This document shows, one piece after another, positions 34,937 to 44,045 of a DNA stretch of 64,000 nucleotides. The notes beneath the pieces were generated by a model. The model did not search any database. It saw nothing but the letters and a program-made list of their open reading frames with translations, and was not told the origin of the DNA. The position numbers were made by a program, and so were the translations under genes. The stretch's first letter is position 1; the number at the start of each line of letters is the position of its first letter. Where the stretch lies: contig NZ_CP060711.1 of assembly GCF_014395425.1 (NCBI RefSeq), positions 3,348,001 to 3,412,000 of the forward strand. Reading direction: 5' to 3'. The DNA comes from Thermomonas brevis (lineage in GTDB: Bacteria; Pseudomonadota; Gammaproteobacteria; Xanthomonadales; Xanthomonadaceae).

Positions 34937-36460
34937 ATGACGACACCCTTCAGGTTCGAGGTGTTGCTGGCCTGCCTCCTGCTCGCCGTTGCCGGCATCG
35001 GCTGCGCCCACCGGCCGCCGGTTGTTGCTGCCGACGGTGAGGCGCCGCGCATCGTGCCTCTGCCGCAGCGGGTGGAGCCCGGTGCCGGGGAATTGCGGTT
35101 CGCGCGGGAAGTGGCGCTGGACGCGGCGGATGCGGCCCCCAATGCCGGGCGCGCGTTGCGGGAACTGTTGGCGGGCTTGGGCATCGCCTTGAACGACGCG
35201 GCGGCGACGCATGTCCGGTTGCAGCTGACGGAGGACGCGGCGCTGGGCGGGGAGGGTTACCGACTGGCGGTGGCGGACGGCATCGTCCTGAGCGCGCGGA
35301 CCGATGCCGGCCTGTTCTATGCGGTGCAGAGCCTGCGCCAGCTGCTGCCCGCGCAGGCGCAACCGGACTACCGGTTGCCGCATCTCGCCGTCGTGGACGT
35401 TCCGTCGTATCCGTGGCGCGGCGTGTCGCTGGACGTGGCGCGAAGCTTCCTGCCGATGGCGTACCTCGAAAGACAGATCGACCGCATGGCGCTGTTCAAG
35501 TTCAACCGCCTGCATTTGCACCTGACCGACGACCAAGGCTGGCGCATCGAGATCAAACGCTATCCGAAACTGGCGGAGATCGGCGGCGCCAGTGCGGTCA
35601 AGGGCGGGCGTGCCGGCTACTACACGCAGGAACAGCTGCGGCGCCTGGTGGCGTATGCGCAGGCACGCGGCGTCACCATCGTGCCGGAGGTAGACATGCC
35701 CGGCCACGTGCAGGCGGCGCTGGCCTCCTACAACGAGCTGGCCTGCGATGGCGTGCGCAACCTGTCTCCCTACGATGGCGTGGACGTGGGGTTCAGCGTG
35801 CTCTGCCTCGACAAGCCGGACGTGGTGTATCCGTTCGTTCGCGGAGTGCTGGAGGAAGTGCTGGCGATTTTCCCTTCCCGCGAGATCCACATCGGCGGCG
35901 ACGAGATCAAGCATCCCCGTTATTCCGATTTCGTCGCCCGCACGGCCGCCATGGTGGAAGCGATGGGGCGCACGCCCATCGTCTGGGAGGAAGGCTCGGT
36001 GGCCGATACCAGCCCCGGCGTCCTGCTGCAACTGTGGAACGACGATTACGATATCGCCCCGGCGGTCGCCAAGGGCCATCCGCTGATCCTGTCGCCTTGC
36101 TCGTACTTCTACATCGACCACGGCAACTACGCGGGGCAGCCCGAGACCTACGACTGGTGCCGCAAGGAAGGTGTGCCGTTGGCGCGGATCTACGGCTTCG
36201 ATCCGGCGGCGTTCAAGAGCGCGGTCGGTGTCGAAGGCGCGCTGTGGTCGGAATGGGTGCACGCCGACGCCACCGTCGACAATCGCCTTTGGCCGCGCTT
36301 GGCGGCGGTGGCGGAAGTGGCGTGGACCCCGGCGTCGCGCCGCGACTATGCCGGGTTCGCTCAGCGGATGGGCGCGTTGCGCCCGCATCTGGATGCGTTG
36401 GGCATCCGCTACCACCCCGAACCGGACCTGGGCTGGGCCGGCGCGGGCATGCATCGCTGA
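34937..36460 (+). CDS. GH20 beta-N-acetylhexosaminidase lipoprotein
   Basis: 507 residues from ATG at 34937. Signal peptide with lipobox GIGCAH, so it is anchored in the envelope. GH20b N-terminal domain (about 35-150) and a TIM-barrel catalytic domain: GVSLDVARSFLP, HLTDDQGWRIEIK, VPEVDMPGHV and the catalytic pair D322-E323 in HIGGDEIKH. It removes terminal beta-linked GlcNAc/GalNAc from chito-oligosaccharides or glycans, with the substrate acetamido group as nucleophile. No chitin-uptake cluster is next to it. Confidence 0.9.
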   Translation: MTTPFRFEVLLACLLLAVAGIGCAHRPPVVAADGEAPRIVPLPQRVEPGAGELRFAREVALDAADAAPNAGRALRELLAGLGIALNDAAATHVRLQLTEDAALGGEGYRLAVADGIVLSARTDAGLFYAVQSLRQLLPAQAQPDYRLPHLAVVDVPSYPWRGVSLDVARSFLPMAYLERQIDRMALFKFNRLHLHLTDDQGWRIEIKRYPKLAEIGGASAVKGGRAGYYTQEQLRRLVAYAQARGVTIVPEVDMPGHVQAALASYNELACDGVRNLSPYDGVDVGFSVLCLDKPDVVYPFVRGVLEEVLAIFPSREIHIGGDEIKHPRYSDFVARTAAMVEAMGRTPIVWEEGSVADTSPGVLLQLWNDDYDIAPAVAKGHPLILSPCSYFYIDHGNYAGQPETYDWCRKEGVPLARIYGFDPAAFKSAVGVEGALWSEWVHADATVDNRLWPRLAAVAEVAWTPASRRDYAGFAQRMGALRPHLDALGIRYHPEPDLGWAGAGMHR

Positions 36461-36466
36461 TCATCA

Positions 36467-36483
36467 CCGGCCGGAAAGGCCGG
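36467..36483. terminator. hairpin after the hexosaminidase gene
   Basis: CCGGCC pairs with GGCCGG around a GGAAA loop, seven bases after the stop codon at 36460. No U tract follows, so it may be a weak terminator or a mRNA 3' stabiliser. Confidence 0.45.
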
Positions 36484-36569
36484 CGCGCGAAGAGGTGCAA
36501 CCGCGCGTGCATGGGGCGTATCTCCTGCATGCGTGGACACCGTCGTCCACGTGACGCCGGGAAACCGCC

Positions 36570-38102
36570 ATGCAGATGCCGTGTACACGCGCCGCACTCG
36601 TCCTGTGTCTGATCTTCTTGCCGTGGGCGCGCGATGGGTTGGCTGCGCAGCCGGCTTCCCCGGCCGCCGCACATGTCCCCGATCACGCGCTGACGGCGCC
36701 ATTGCGCGAAGCGCTCGACGCGGCGAGGCGCGTGCCCGGCGGGACGCCCGCGATGGCGGCGGTGGTGGTGCAGGGCGATGCGGCGCCGTGGATCGACGTG
36801 CGCGGCGTCGTGCGCGCGGATCGCGATGCGCCGGCCGATGCCGACACGCGCTTCTACATCGCCTCGCAGACCAAATCCTTCGTCGGCCTGCTGGGCGCGG
36901 TGCTGGATGCGCGCGGCATGTTCCCGCTGTCGCGGACGCTGGCCGAGGTCTGGCCGGACCTGGTCCTGCCCGCGCCAGCGGACCCGCACCGGATCACGAT
37001 GGCCGATCTGCTTTCGCATCAGGAAGGGCTGCGCACCGACACGCTCAACGTCCTCGCCGCCCACGTGCGCGACGTGCCGGCGGCGGAGTATCCGGCGCTG
37101 TTGGCGACCGAGGCGCAGCCGCGCGATCCCGGCTTCCGCTACGCCAACATCGGCGACCTGATCTACGGCGCGGCGCTGGAAACGGCGACCGGCCGGAACT
37201 GGCGCGACTGGCTCGATGCCGAGGTGCTGCGACCGCTGGCGCTCGACGGCGTGTCGTCGCGCACTTCGACGGTGCCCGCCGAACGCCTCGCCTGGAACCA
37301 CCAGTGGGACGGCGCGCGCTGGCGCACCCTGCGGCCCAAGCCCGACGCGCTGATGCACGCGGCCGGCGGCCTGGTCGCAACGCCGGCCGCGATGGCGCGC
37401 TGGATGCAGGCCAACCTCGGCATCAGCAATGCGCGCGGCGCTCTGCCCGCCGCCGCGTGGGAACGCTCGCAGCGTCCGCTGGCGCGGGCGAAGCTGGCCG
37501 ACGGCGAGATCGACTGCGACGGCTACAGCCTCGGCTGGTACAGCTGCGCGTATCGCGGGCAGCGGGCGCTGATGCATCCGGGCTCCTACGACGGCACGGT
37601 ATCGGTGACCGTGCTGGTGCCGTCGGCGCGCGCTGGGCTGTCGCTGGTCGCCAGCAGCGACAGCGCGATGGAGGGATTGCAGCTGGCGATGATGAAAGCC
37701 TTCATCGGCCTGGCGACCGGACTGCCCGGCGAGCCGGAACGCCTGCGCAACGCGATGGAGGCGTGGCCGGCGAACGTCGAGGCGAAGGCGGCGAAGCGCC
37801 GCGCCGCGATCGAACGGGATCGCGCCGACCCGCAGTGGGGCGGTTGGCACTGGCATCCCGATGCCGCCGCATTGCGAACGTGCACAGGCAGTTTCGCCAA
37901 CGCGTTCTACGGCGTCATGCGCGTGGAGCGGGACGGAGGATCGCTGTCGGCCCGCATCGGCGAACTGGAGTTGCGCTTGGCGCCGGCGCGGCCGGGCCTG
38001 TTCGCCGCTTCGACCGCGGCGCTGGAGCCGCCGGAGCCGCTGCAATGCGATGCCGGTGCGGGCCGGCTCACCTGGCGCGGGCAGGCGTTCCAGCGCCAGT
38101 GA
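36570..38102 (+). CDS. exported serine hydrolase of the beta-lactamase/class C PBP fold
   Basis: 510 residues with a signal peptide (ALVLCLIFLPWARDGLA). Beta-lactamase family motifs: SQTK (SxxK nucleophile, about residue 97), YAN (YxN, about 191) and HPG (KTG equivalent, in LMHPGSYDG). The extra C-terminal domain (about 410-510) resembles the DUF3471-type tail of such hydrolases. Probable periplasmic D-Ala-D-Ala peptidase or esterase; true beta-lactamase activity is not implied. It is 109 bases after the hexosaminidase gene. Confidence 0.85.
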   Translation: MQMPCTRAALVLCLIFLPWARDGLAAQPASPAAAHVPDHALTAPLREALDAARRVPGGTPAMAAVVVQGDAAPWIDVRGVVRADRDAPADADTRFYIASQTKSFVGLLGAVLDARGMFPLSRTLAEVWPDLVLPAPADPHRITMADLLSHQEGLRTDTLNVLAAHVRDVPAAEYPALLATEAQPRDPGFRYANIGDLIYGAALETATGRNWRDWLDAEVLRPLALDGVSSRTSTVPAERLAWNHQWDGARWRTLRPKPDALMHAAGGLVATPAAMARWMQANLGISNARGALPAAAWERSQRPLARAKLADGEIDCDGYSLGWYSCAYRGQRALMHPGSYDGTVSVTVLVPSARAGLSLVASSDSAMEGLQLAMMKAFIGLATGLPGEPERLRNAMEAWPANVEAKAAKRRAAIERDRADPQWGGWHWHPDAAALRTCTGSFANAFYGVMRVERDGGSLSARIGELELRLAPARPGLFAASTAALEPPEPLQCDAGAGRLTWRGQAFQRQ

Positions 38103-38109
38103 GCGGCGG

Positions 38110-39702
38110 TCACGCGGCGGAATGCGCAGCGTGCAGCCGCTCCAGCAGCTCCCGGATCGGCATCGCCTTGGCGTACAGCCAGCCCTGCGCGTAGCGGACG
38201 CCGCGCTCCCGCAGGTAGTCGGCCTGCGCTTGCGTTTCCACGCCTTCGGCGATCATCGCGATGCCGAGCGACTTGGACATCTCGATGATGTGGTCGACGA
38301 TCTTGCTGGTGACCGCGCCGGTGTCCACGGTGCCGACGAAGGTCTTGTCGATCTTCAGGCAGTCGAACTGCAACCGGGTCAGGTAGGACAGGCTGGAGAA
38401 GCCGGTGCCGAAGTCGTCGATGGCGACGGAGACGCCGAGCTTCTGCAATCCGCCGATGGCCGGCGCGGCGTCCTCCAGGTGCATGAACACGCGCTCGGTC
38501 ACTTCCACCTGCAGGTTGCCCGGCCTGGCGCCGATCCGCTCGATGGCCGCCGCGAGCCGGGTCGTGAACCCGGCCGCGCAGAAATCCTCCGCGCAGAAGT
38601 TGAGCGCCACGTGGAAGTCCGGATGGCGGGCGAACAGCGCAGGCGTCTCGCGTTCGACCATGTGGATCAGGTGTTCCCGCAGCGCCGGCATCAACCCGGA
38701 TTTTTCCGCGATGGGGATGAAGATGTCGGGGCTGATCGTCTCGCCGCGCGGGCGGTTCCAGCGCATCAGCGCTTCCGCGCCGATCCAGCGGCCGGTGTCG
38801 AGTTCCACGATGGGCTGGTAGGCCAGCGACAGCTCGTCGCGCTTGATCGCCTGCCGCAGCAGGTTGCGGATGGTGGTGTTGCGCGAGGCCATCCGCCGGA
38901 ACGCGAACGCGAGCAGCAGGCTGGCGGGCAGGCCCAGCGCCAGCGCCAGCCGGGTGCTCTTGCGCAGCGCAGGCCGCCAGACCTCGGGCGGCATCGCCGC
39001 GAACGCGGTGTAGGCGCCGATCTTCGAGCGCTCCCAGGCGACGATCTGCTGCGCGTGGAGGAAGGTGCCGGCGTCGGCGGCGGTCGCGCGTTCCAGCCAG
39101 CCGGGATCGAATTCGCCGCGCCTCGCCAGGACGACGGCCTTGCCCGGCCCTTGCCCATAGCCGACCACCGCCACCCGCCACGGCTCGTCGGCCGGAATGC
39201 CGTCCATGACCTGCGCGCCGTGCGCAAACATGGAGACGCCCGTCTGCGGAACGGTGGTCGCAACCAGCGGGATGTCCGGCGCGTCCGACAAGCGGACGTC
39301 GTTGCGGATCGCGAAGCCGGGACCGCTGGTGTAGGCGGGCGCGCCTACCGGCTGGTCCTGCTGGCCGAAGGCGGAGCACAGCACGCGGTCGCCGCGGATG
39401 TAGCCGACATCGGTCAGCGTGTCGGTGTGCAGCATCGCCTTGCGCATCAGCCGGATGCTTTCCCGGCCGCAGGGATCCTGGCCGTCGAGCGGCGCCAGCA
39501 TGCCGTTGGCCCGGGTCATCTCGATGTTGATCGTGTCGGCGCGCGCCAGCGTCTGCCGCGCCGTCATCGTGGCGATCTCCTCCAGCCGCTGCATGCCGAC
39601 CCAGTGCGCCATCAGCAGCGCGATCGCCGTGGGCAGCACCACGGCCAGCAGCGCGGACACCGGCAGGAACGAGGAGGAAAGCTTCCGGAGGATCGCGGGC
39701 AT
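38110..39702 (-). CDS. membrane-bound EAL phosphodiesterase of the CSS-motif type
   Basis: 530 residues from ATG at 39702. N-terminal membrane helix (VSALLAVVLPTAIALLMAHWVG), a periplasmic loop with two cysteines (DPCGRES and RVLCSAF), a second helix (STRLALALGLPASLLLAFAF) and a cytoplasmic EAL domain with GAEALMRW near 310, EVTERVF and DDFGTGFSSLSYL. The loop has the place of the CSS motif, but reads Cys-Ser-Ala. It should degrade c-di-GMP, with the disulphide state of the loop controlling activity as in E. coli PdeC-type enzymes. Confidence 0.88.
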   Translation of the reverse strand: MPAILRKLSSSFLPVSALLAVVLPTAIALLMAHWVGMQRLEEIATMTARQTLARADTINIEMTRANGMLAPLDGQDPCGRESIRLMRKAMLHTDTLTDVGYIRGDRVLCSAFGQQDQPVGAPAYTSGPGFAIRNDVRLSDAPDIPLVATTVPQTGVSMFAHGAQVMDGIPADEPWRVAVVGYGQGPGKAVVLARRGEFDPGWLERATAADAGTFLHAQQIVAWERSKIGAYTAFAAMPPEVWRPALRKSTRLALALGLPASLLLAFAFRRMASRNTTIRNLLRQAIKRDELSLAYQPIVELDTGRWIGAEALMRWNRPRGETISPDIFIPIAEKSGLMPALREHLIHMVERETPALFARHPDFHVALNFCAEDFCAAGFTTRLAAAIERIGARPGNLQVEVTERVFMHLEDAAPAIGGLQKLGVSVAIDDFGTGFSSLSYLTRLQFDCLKIDKTFVGTVDTGAVTSKIVDHIIEMSKSLGIAMIAEGVETQAQADYLRERGVRYAQGWLYAKAMPIRELLERLHAAHSAA

Positions 39703-39796
39703 GCGGTGCCTGTTCCAGTCGAATGGGGCGCTGCGCGCGGCGATGGTCGCCGAGGTCGCGACTGTAATCCGGATTTGCGATGGGCGGCACTTTTCC

Positions 39797-39925
39797 ATGC
39801 CGGTGCCGATGGCCGCGATCCCTGGTTGTCAACGACCGCGGGGTTTCCACCTGGAAAAGGCCGAGGCGGTGCGGCGGGCATTGCGGGAGCACCTGGGCAC
39901 GGCGCAGGCGGCGGACGAGGCCTAG
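39797..39925 (+). CDS. possible tiny open frame, or remnant of a larger gene
   Basis: 42 residues (MPVPMAAIPGC and RGFHLEKAEAVRRALREHLG). The C-terminal helix looks protein-like, but no start signal or conservation can be shown. It lies between the phosphodiesterase start and the XRE stop. Low support. Confidence 0.2.
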   Translation: MPVPMAAIPGCQRPRGFHLEKAEAVRRALREHLGTAQAADEA

Positions 39926-39956
39926 CGGCGCTCGCCCGCGATGCCGAAAGGCCGGT

Positions 39957-40196
39957 TCAATCGTCGTCGCTGGCAGAAGCGAGATCCGCCGGATCCGGGT
40001 CATAGGCCAGCAATTCCCCGGGCTGGCAGTCCAGCACCAGGCACAGCTTGGCGAGCGTCGAGAACCGCACGCCGCGGACCTTGCCCGAGCGGAACAGCGA
40101 GAGATGGGTTTCGCTGGCGCCGATGCGGGCGGCGACCTCCCGCGCGGTGAGGCCGGAGCGCGCCAGCAGGCCGTCGAGCGTGGTGCGGACCGGCAT
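39957..40196 (-). CDS. small XRE/HTH_26-type regulator of the DUF2975 pair
   Basis: 79 residues consisting of one Cro/CI helix-turn-helix (LLARSGLTAREVAARIGASE, HLSLFRSGKVRGVRFSTLAKLC) and an acidic tail. Its ATG shares one base with the stop of the DUF2975 gene, so the pair is translated together. Such small XRE proteins commonly accompany DUF2975 genes and are expected to bind the palindrome at 40711-40727. It probably represses the divergent ABC genes until an envelope signal reaches DUF2975; that is inference. Confidence 0.85.
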   Translation of the reverse strand: MPVRTTLDGLLARSGLTAREVAARIGASETHLSLFRSGKVRGVRFSTLAKLCLVLDCQPGELLAYDPDPADLASASDDD

Positions 40197-40702
40197 CAGA
40201 ACATCCCGTCGAGTTCGGACTGGACTTCGCCCGCGCGCTCCAGCACCTGCGCCAGCATCGCCAGCGTCACGCCGACCACGCAGAGCGCGATGCTGCCGAT
40301 GTCGTAGGCGATGAGGTAGCCCGGATCGGCGCCGGCCAGCCGTTGCAGGCTAGGCACCGCGAACAGGGCGAGCGCCGCGCCGAGCGCGAGCAGCGTGCCG
40401 ACCCGCCGCAGCGCTCTGGCCAGGATGGGCGTGTGGAAGACGCCGGAGGCGAGTTCGAGCAGGGCCGCGCGGATCCACCAGAGCGCCCCGATGCAGCACC
40501 CCTCCGGAAGGGCCGCGGCCGCCTCGGCGCCGAGCCGGGCGCGCACCGACGGATCCGCGCCTTCGCGCAACAGGGAGAGGCCGACGGCGCCGAATCTTTC
40601 CGTCAGCAGCATCAGGACGAGGATGGCCAGCAGGACGCCCGTCCAGCGGGCCAGGCGTGCGCTGCGGGTGCGCAGGGAAGCGGGAAGGGGCAGGGTGTCC
40701 AT
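40196..40702 (-). CDS. DUF2975-family membrane protein
   Basis: 168 residues, four membrane helices (WTGVLLAILVLMLLTERFG, IGALWWIRAALLELASGVF, RVGTLLALGAALALFAVP, DIGSIALCVVGVTLAMLAQVL). The short LERAGEVQSELDGMF tail is typical of DUF2975. It is fused in translation to an XRE regulator and divergent from an ABC exporter. A second DUF2975 gene with the same divergent ABC arrangement is at 63624. A membrane sensor or modulator role is inferred from context. Confidence 0.83.
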   Translation of the reverse strand: MDTLPLPASLRTRSARLARWTGVLLAILVLMLLTERFGAVGLSLLREGADPSVRARLGAEAAAALPEGCCIGALWWIRAALLELASGVFHTPILARALRRVGTLLALGAALALFAVPSLQRLAGADPGYLIAYDIGSIALCVVGVTLAMLAQVLERAGEVQSELDGMF

Positions 40703-40710
40703 GATCGTTA

Positions 40711-40727
40711 TTTAAGTTTGACTTAAA
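40711..40727. promoter_or_regulatory. perfect palindromic operator between DUF2975 and ABC genes
   Basis: TTTAAGT-TTG-ACTTAAA, two perfect 7-base arms with a 3-base spacer. On the ABC side it contains TTGACT (40718-40723), a -35 hexamer followed by a 17-base spacer and TAGTTT (40741-40746) as -10. Binding there would block the ABC promoter. The same sequence with two changes recurs at 63569-63585 in the second DUF2975/ABC module. Confidence 0.75.
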
Positions 40728-40776
40728 ATTTTCGGCGGAGTAGTTTTAACTCTAACAACAAACATGGGGATGCGCG

Positions 40777-41709
40777 ATGCTCTGCCTCCAGACCCGGCGA
40801 TTGACCCATCGGTTTCGCGAGGGCACGGCGCTCGCCGGCATCGATCTCGAAGTGCCCGCCGGCAGCATCTACGGCTTCCTCGGGCCGAACGGCGCCGGCA
40901 AGACCACCACGCTGCGCCTGCTGCTGGGCCTGCTGGCGCCGCAGGCCGGCGAGATCCTGGTGTTCGGCCGGCCGCTGACGCCGGCCAACCGGCCCGAAGC
41001 GATGCGCCGGATCGGCGCGATGATCGAGAGCCCGGCCTTCTACGGCAACCTCACCGCGCGCGAAAACCTGTTGCTCCTGCAGCGCATCCATCGCTGCCCG
41101 GCGGCGCGCGTCGACGAGGTCCTGGCGCTGGTCGGCCTGGCGGACACGCAGGGCAAGCGCGCCGCGCGGTTCTCGCTGGGCATGAAGCAGCGGCTGGGGT
41201 TGGCGATGGCGCTGCTGCACGGGCCGGATCTGATGATCCTCGATGAGCCCACCAACGGCCTCGACCCGGGCGGCATCGTCGAAATGCGGCAGCTGTTGCA
41301 GCGGCTGAACCGCGAGCGCGGCATCACGTTCCTGGTGTCCAGTCATCTGCTGGCCGAGGTGGAGAAATTCGCCACCCACGTCGGCATCCTCGACCGCGGG
41401 CGGCTGCTGTTCCAGGGAAGCATCGCCGACCTGCAGGCGCGCAGGCGCGAGGCAGGCATGGTGCGGTTGCGCACCGACGACGACGCGCGCGCGGAGGCGT
41501 GGCTGCGGCAGGCGGGCCATGCGGCGCGGCGCGGCGAGGGCGGCCTGGCGCTGCCCATGCTGGACGATCCCGCCGTCGCGGCGGCGGTCGCCGGCCTGGT
41601 CGGCGCCGGAATCGGCATCCACGGCGTCGCGTCCGGACAGGATCGGGCCGACCTGGAGGACATCTTCATGGACATGACCGAGGGCGGCGCGCGCCGCGAG
41701 GCCGCGTGA
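40777..41709 (+). CDS. ABC exporter ATPase (bacitracin/lantibiotic-immunity type)
   Basis: 310 residues. Walker A GPNGAGKTTT (near 37-46), signature FSLGMKQRLG, Walker B LMILDEPTNGLDP and LVSSH. Closest in pattern to BcrA/LanF-type ATPases. The permease gene overlaps its stop by GTGA. Divergent from a DUF2975/XRE pair, whose shared operator covers its -35. Probably exports or removes a membrane-active compound; cargo unknown. Confidence 0.92.
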   Translation: MLCLQTRRLTHRFREGTALAGIDLEVPAGSIYGFLGPNGAGKTTTLRLLLGLLAPQAGEILVFGRPLTPANRPEAMRRIGAMIESPAFYGNLTARENLLLLQRIHRCPAARVDEVLALVGLADTQGKRAARFSLGMKQRLGLAMALLHGPDLMILDEPTNGLDPGGIVEMRQLLQRLNRERGITFLVSSHLLAEVEKFATHVGILDRGRLLFQGSIADLQARRREAGMVRLRTDDDARAEAWLRQAGHAARRGEGGLALPMLDDPAVAAAVAGLVGAGIGIHGVASGQDRADLEDIFMDMTEGGARREAA

Positions 41710-42491
41710 GCGCCGCGTTCGCGGACGTGCTGCGCGGCGAATGGCTGAAGCAGCGGCGCACGTGGACGGCCTGGATGGTCGTCGCCTGCGCCTGCTTCAC
41801 GCCGTCGATCGTGCTGGCGATGCGGCTGTTGCGATACCGCGGGCTGCCCGCGCTGCACGCCGCCCCCGACTACTGGGAACGCCTCTGGCACGCGGCCTGG
41901 GAATCGTCGGCGATCTTCTTCCTGCCGATGGGCGCGGTGCTGGCGACCAGCCTGGTGGTGCAGGTGGAGTTCCGCAACCAGGCATGGAAGCTGGTGCACG
42001 TGCTTCCCGCCAGGCCATGGACGCTCTATTTCGCCAAGCTCGCGGTGGTGGCGTCGATGATCGCGCTGTTCGTCGCGGCGTTCTGCCTCGCGACGTGGAT
42101 GACGGCGGCGATCCCGGCGCTGCTGGTGCCGGGCGTGGACCTGCCGTCGGCGCCGATCCCGTGGTCGATGGTCGCGCGCGACGGCCTGGGCTACTTCGTC
42201 GGCGCGCTGCCGATCGTCGCCCTGCAATACGCGGTGGCGCTGCGCTTCGCCAACGTCATGGTGCCGGTGGGCATGGGCTTCATGCTCTGGGTGGGCACGC
42301 TGGGCATGCTCGGCACCGGCTGGGGTTCGCTCAGTCCCTATGCCGCCACGATGGTGCAGTACATCGCTTCGGACGCGGGCGGCAGGATGCCGCCGCCGCT
42401 GTTCGAGCCGCATGCGCAGGCGCTGGCGTACTTCGCGTGCTTCGTGGCGGTCGGCTATGCGCTGTTCGCGGGCGCACGCAACAAGGGGTGA
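41706..42491 (+). CDS. ABC-2 type permease partner
   Basis: 261 residues from GTG at 41706. Begins with the cytoplasmic amphipathic ADVLRGEWLKQRRTWTAWMV segment and has about six membrane helices (IFFLPMGAVLATSLVVQVEF, LAVVASMIALFVAAFCLATW and others). This is the lantibiotic-immunity-type permease expected with the overlapping ATPase gene. Confidence 0.85.
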   Translation: MSAAFADVLRGEWLKQRRTWTAWMVVACACFTPSIVLAMRLLRYRGLPALHAAPDYWERLWHAAWESSAIFFLPMGAVLATSLVVQVEFRNQAWKLVHVLPARPWTLYFAKLAVVASMIALFVAAFCLATWMTAAIPALLVPGVDLPSAPIPWSMVARDGLGYFVGALPIVALQYAVALRFANVMVPVGMGFMLWVGTLGMLGTGWGSLSPYAATMVQYIASDAGGRMPPPLFEPHAQALAYFACFVAVGYALFAGARNKG

Positions 42492-42671
42492 ATGCGCGGC
42501 TTGCCGCGCCGCGTCCAGGCAGTTGCCGCTTTCGGAGCGCGCGGAGGATCGCTTCCACGCGATTGCCGCTGCCGCCCTCTTGCGTTGCGTTTCTCGAGCC
42601 ACTACCGGCATCGGCCGGCGTGGCAAGGCGAACGTCACGCGTCGCCGCGCCCGCTCTGGGATAATCGCCGC

Positions 42672-43934
42672 ATGCCTTCCCCCGCTTCCTCCCCGTGGAC
42701 CGGCCGCGCGCTGGTGCTCGCGGGCATCCTGTTGTCCGCCCTCAACCTGCGCACCGCGGTCACCTCGCTGACGCCGTTGCTCGACCTGCTGTCCGCCCGC
42801 TTCGGCTTCGGGCCGACGGTGGTGGGACTGTTCGGGATGCTGCCCACCGCCGCCTTCGCCGCGTTCGGCGTGGCGACGCCGCGCATCGCCCACCGCATCG
42901 GGCTGGAACAGGCGGCGCTGCTGTCGATGGCGCTGGCCGCCGTCGGCCTGCTGGCGCGCGCGTTCGCCGGCGGCGTGCCGGGGCTGGCTATCGGCTGCGT
43001 GGTCGCGCTGGCCGGCATGGGCATGGGCAACGTGGTGCTGCCGCCGCTGGTGAAGCGCTATTTCCCGCAGCGGGTGGGCACGGTCAGCGCGCTGTATCTC
43101 ACCCTGCTGCAGGTGGGCACCATCGTGCCGGCGCTGGCGGCGGTGCCGCTGGCGGACGCGGCCGGCTGGCAGGTGTCGCTGGGCGTGTGGGCGCTGCCGG
43201 CGCTGGTCGCGACGCTGGTCTGGCTGGGCGTGCTGTGGCGGGAACGGCAGCGGGATTGCGTGCTGGCCGCCGTGCACGATGGCGCGGTGCGCACGGGCGA
43301 CGCCGCGCCGGAACTGGCGGCGCCGTCGGCGAAGGCGTCCGCGACGATACGGCCGTGGCGTTCGCCGCTGGCCTGGGGCATGGCGCTGATGTTCGGCATG
43401 ACCTCGCTGATCACCTATTCGATGTTCACCTGGCTGCCGAAGCTGATGACCGAAGCCGGCGCCAGCCCGGCGTTCGGCGGCACGATGGTGGCGCTGTTCG
43501 CGGCGCTGGGCCTGTGCAGCGCGCTGACGATGCCGGCGGTCGCCGTGCGCATGCGCAATCCGTTCCCGCTGGTGGTGGCCTGCGCGCTGTCCTACGCGGT
43601 GGCGTTCCCGGGCCTGCTGCTGGCGCCGATGGCCGCGCCGATCCTGTGGGTGGTGCTGCTCGGCATCGGCCCCAGCACGTTCCCGCTGTCGCTCACGCTG
43701 ATCAACCTGCGCACGCGCACGCCGGCCGGCTCGGCCAAGCTGTCGGGCTTCATGCAGGGCGTGGGTTACACGCTGAGCTGCGCGGGGCCGATCCTGTTCG
43801 GCGTGCTGCACGACCTGCGCGGAGGCTGGGGCCTGCCGTTTGCGTTCCTGTCGCTGTGTGCGCTGGCGATGGTGGCGGGCAGTTGGCAGGCCTGCCGCGA
43901 GCGGGTGCTGGAGGACGAGGCGGGCACGGCCTGA
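42672..43934 (+). CDS. MFS transporter of the CynX/NimT family
   Basis: 420 residues from ATG at 42672. Twelve membrane helices; the N-terminal SALNLRTAVTSLTPLLDLL is the CynX family signature, and the C-terminal half shows LLGIGPSTFPLSLTLINLRT. Members include the cyanate transporter CynX and 2-nitroimidazole transporter NimT; the substrate here cannot be told. It is preceded by a 180-base gap after the ABC permease gene and stands alone. Confidence 0.85.
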   Translation: MPSPASSPWTGRALVLAGILLSALNLRTAVTSLTPLLDLLSARFGFGPTVVGLFGMLPTAAFAAFGVATPRIAHRIGLEQAALLSMALAAVGLLARAFAGGVPGLAIGCVVALAGMGMGNVVLPPLVKRYFPQRVGTVSALYLTLLQVGTIVPALAAVPLADAAGWQVSLGVWALPALVATLVWLGVLWRERQRDCVLAAVHDGAVRTGDAAPELAAPSAKASATIRPWRSPLAWGMALMFGMTSLITYSMFTWLPKLMTEAGASPAFGGTMVALFAALGLCSALTMPAVAVRMRNPFPLVVACALSYAVAFPGLLLAPMAAPILWVVLLGIGPSTFPLSLTLINLRTRTPAGSAKLSGFMQGVGYTLSCAGPILFGVLHDLRGGWGLPFAFLSLCALAMVAGSWQACRERVLEDEAGTA

Positions 43935-44045
43935 CCTCGCTGTCGCCATCGCGCGACTTCGCCCACGCTTCACACAGCCGCCATCGCGCGCCCTTGCCGC
44001 GGGCGGATGCTGCGCGCCATTCCACTCAACGACGGGAGCAGGGCG

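Noticed and set aside
36570..38102. True beta-lactamase resistance gene
   Set aside because: The SxxK/YxN/HxG motifs also fit esterases and D,D-peptidases, and the extra C-terminal domain is unlike dedicated beta-lactamases.
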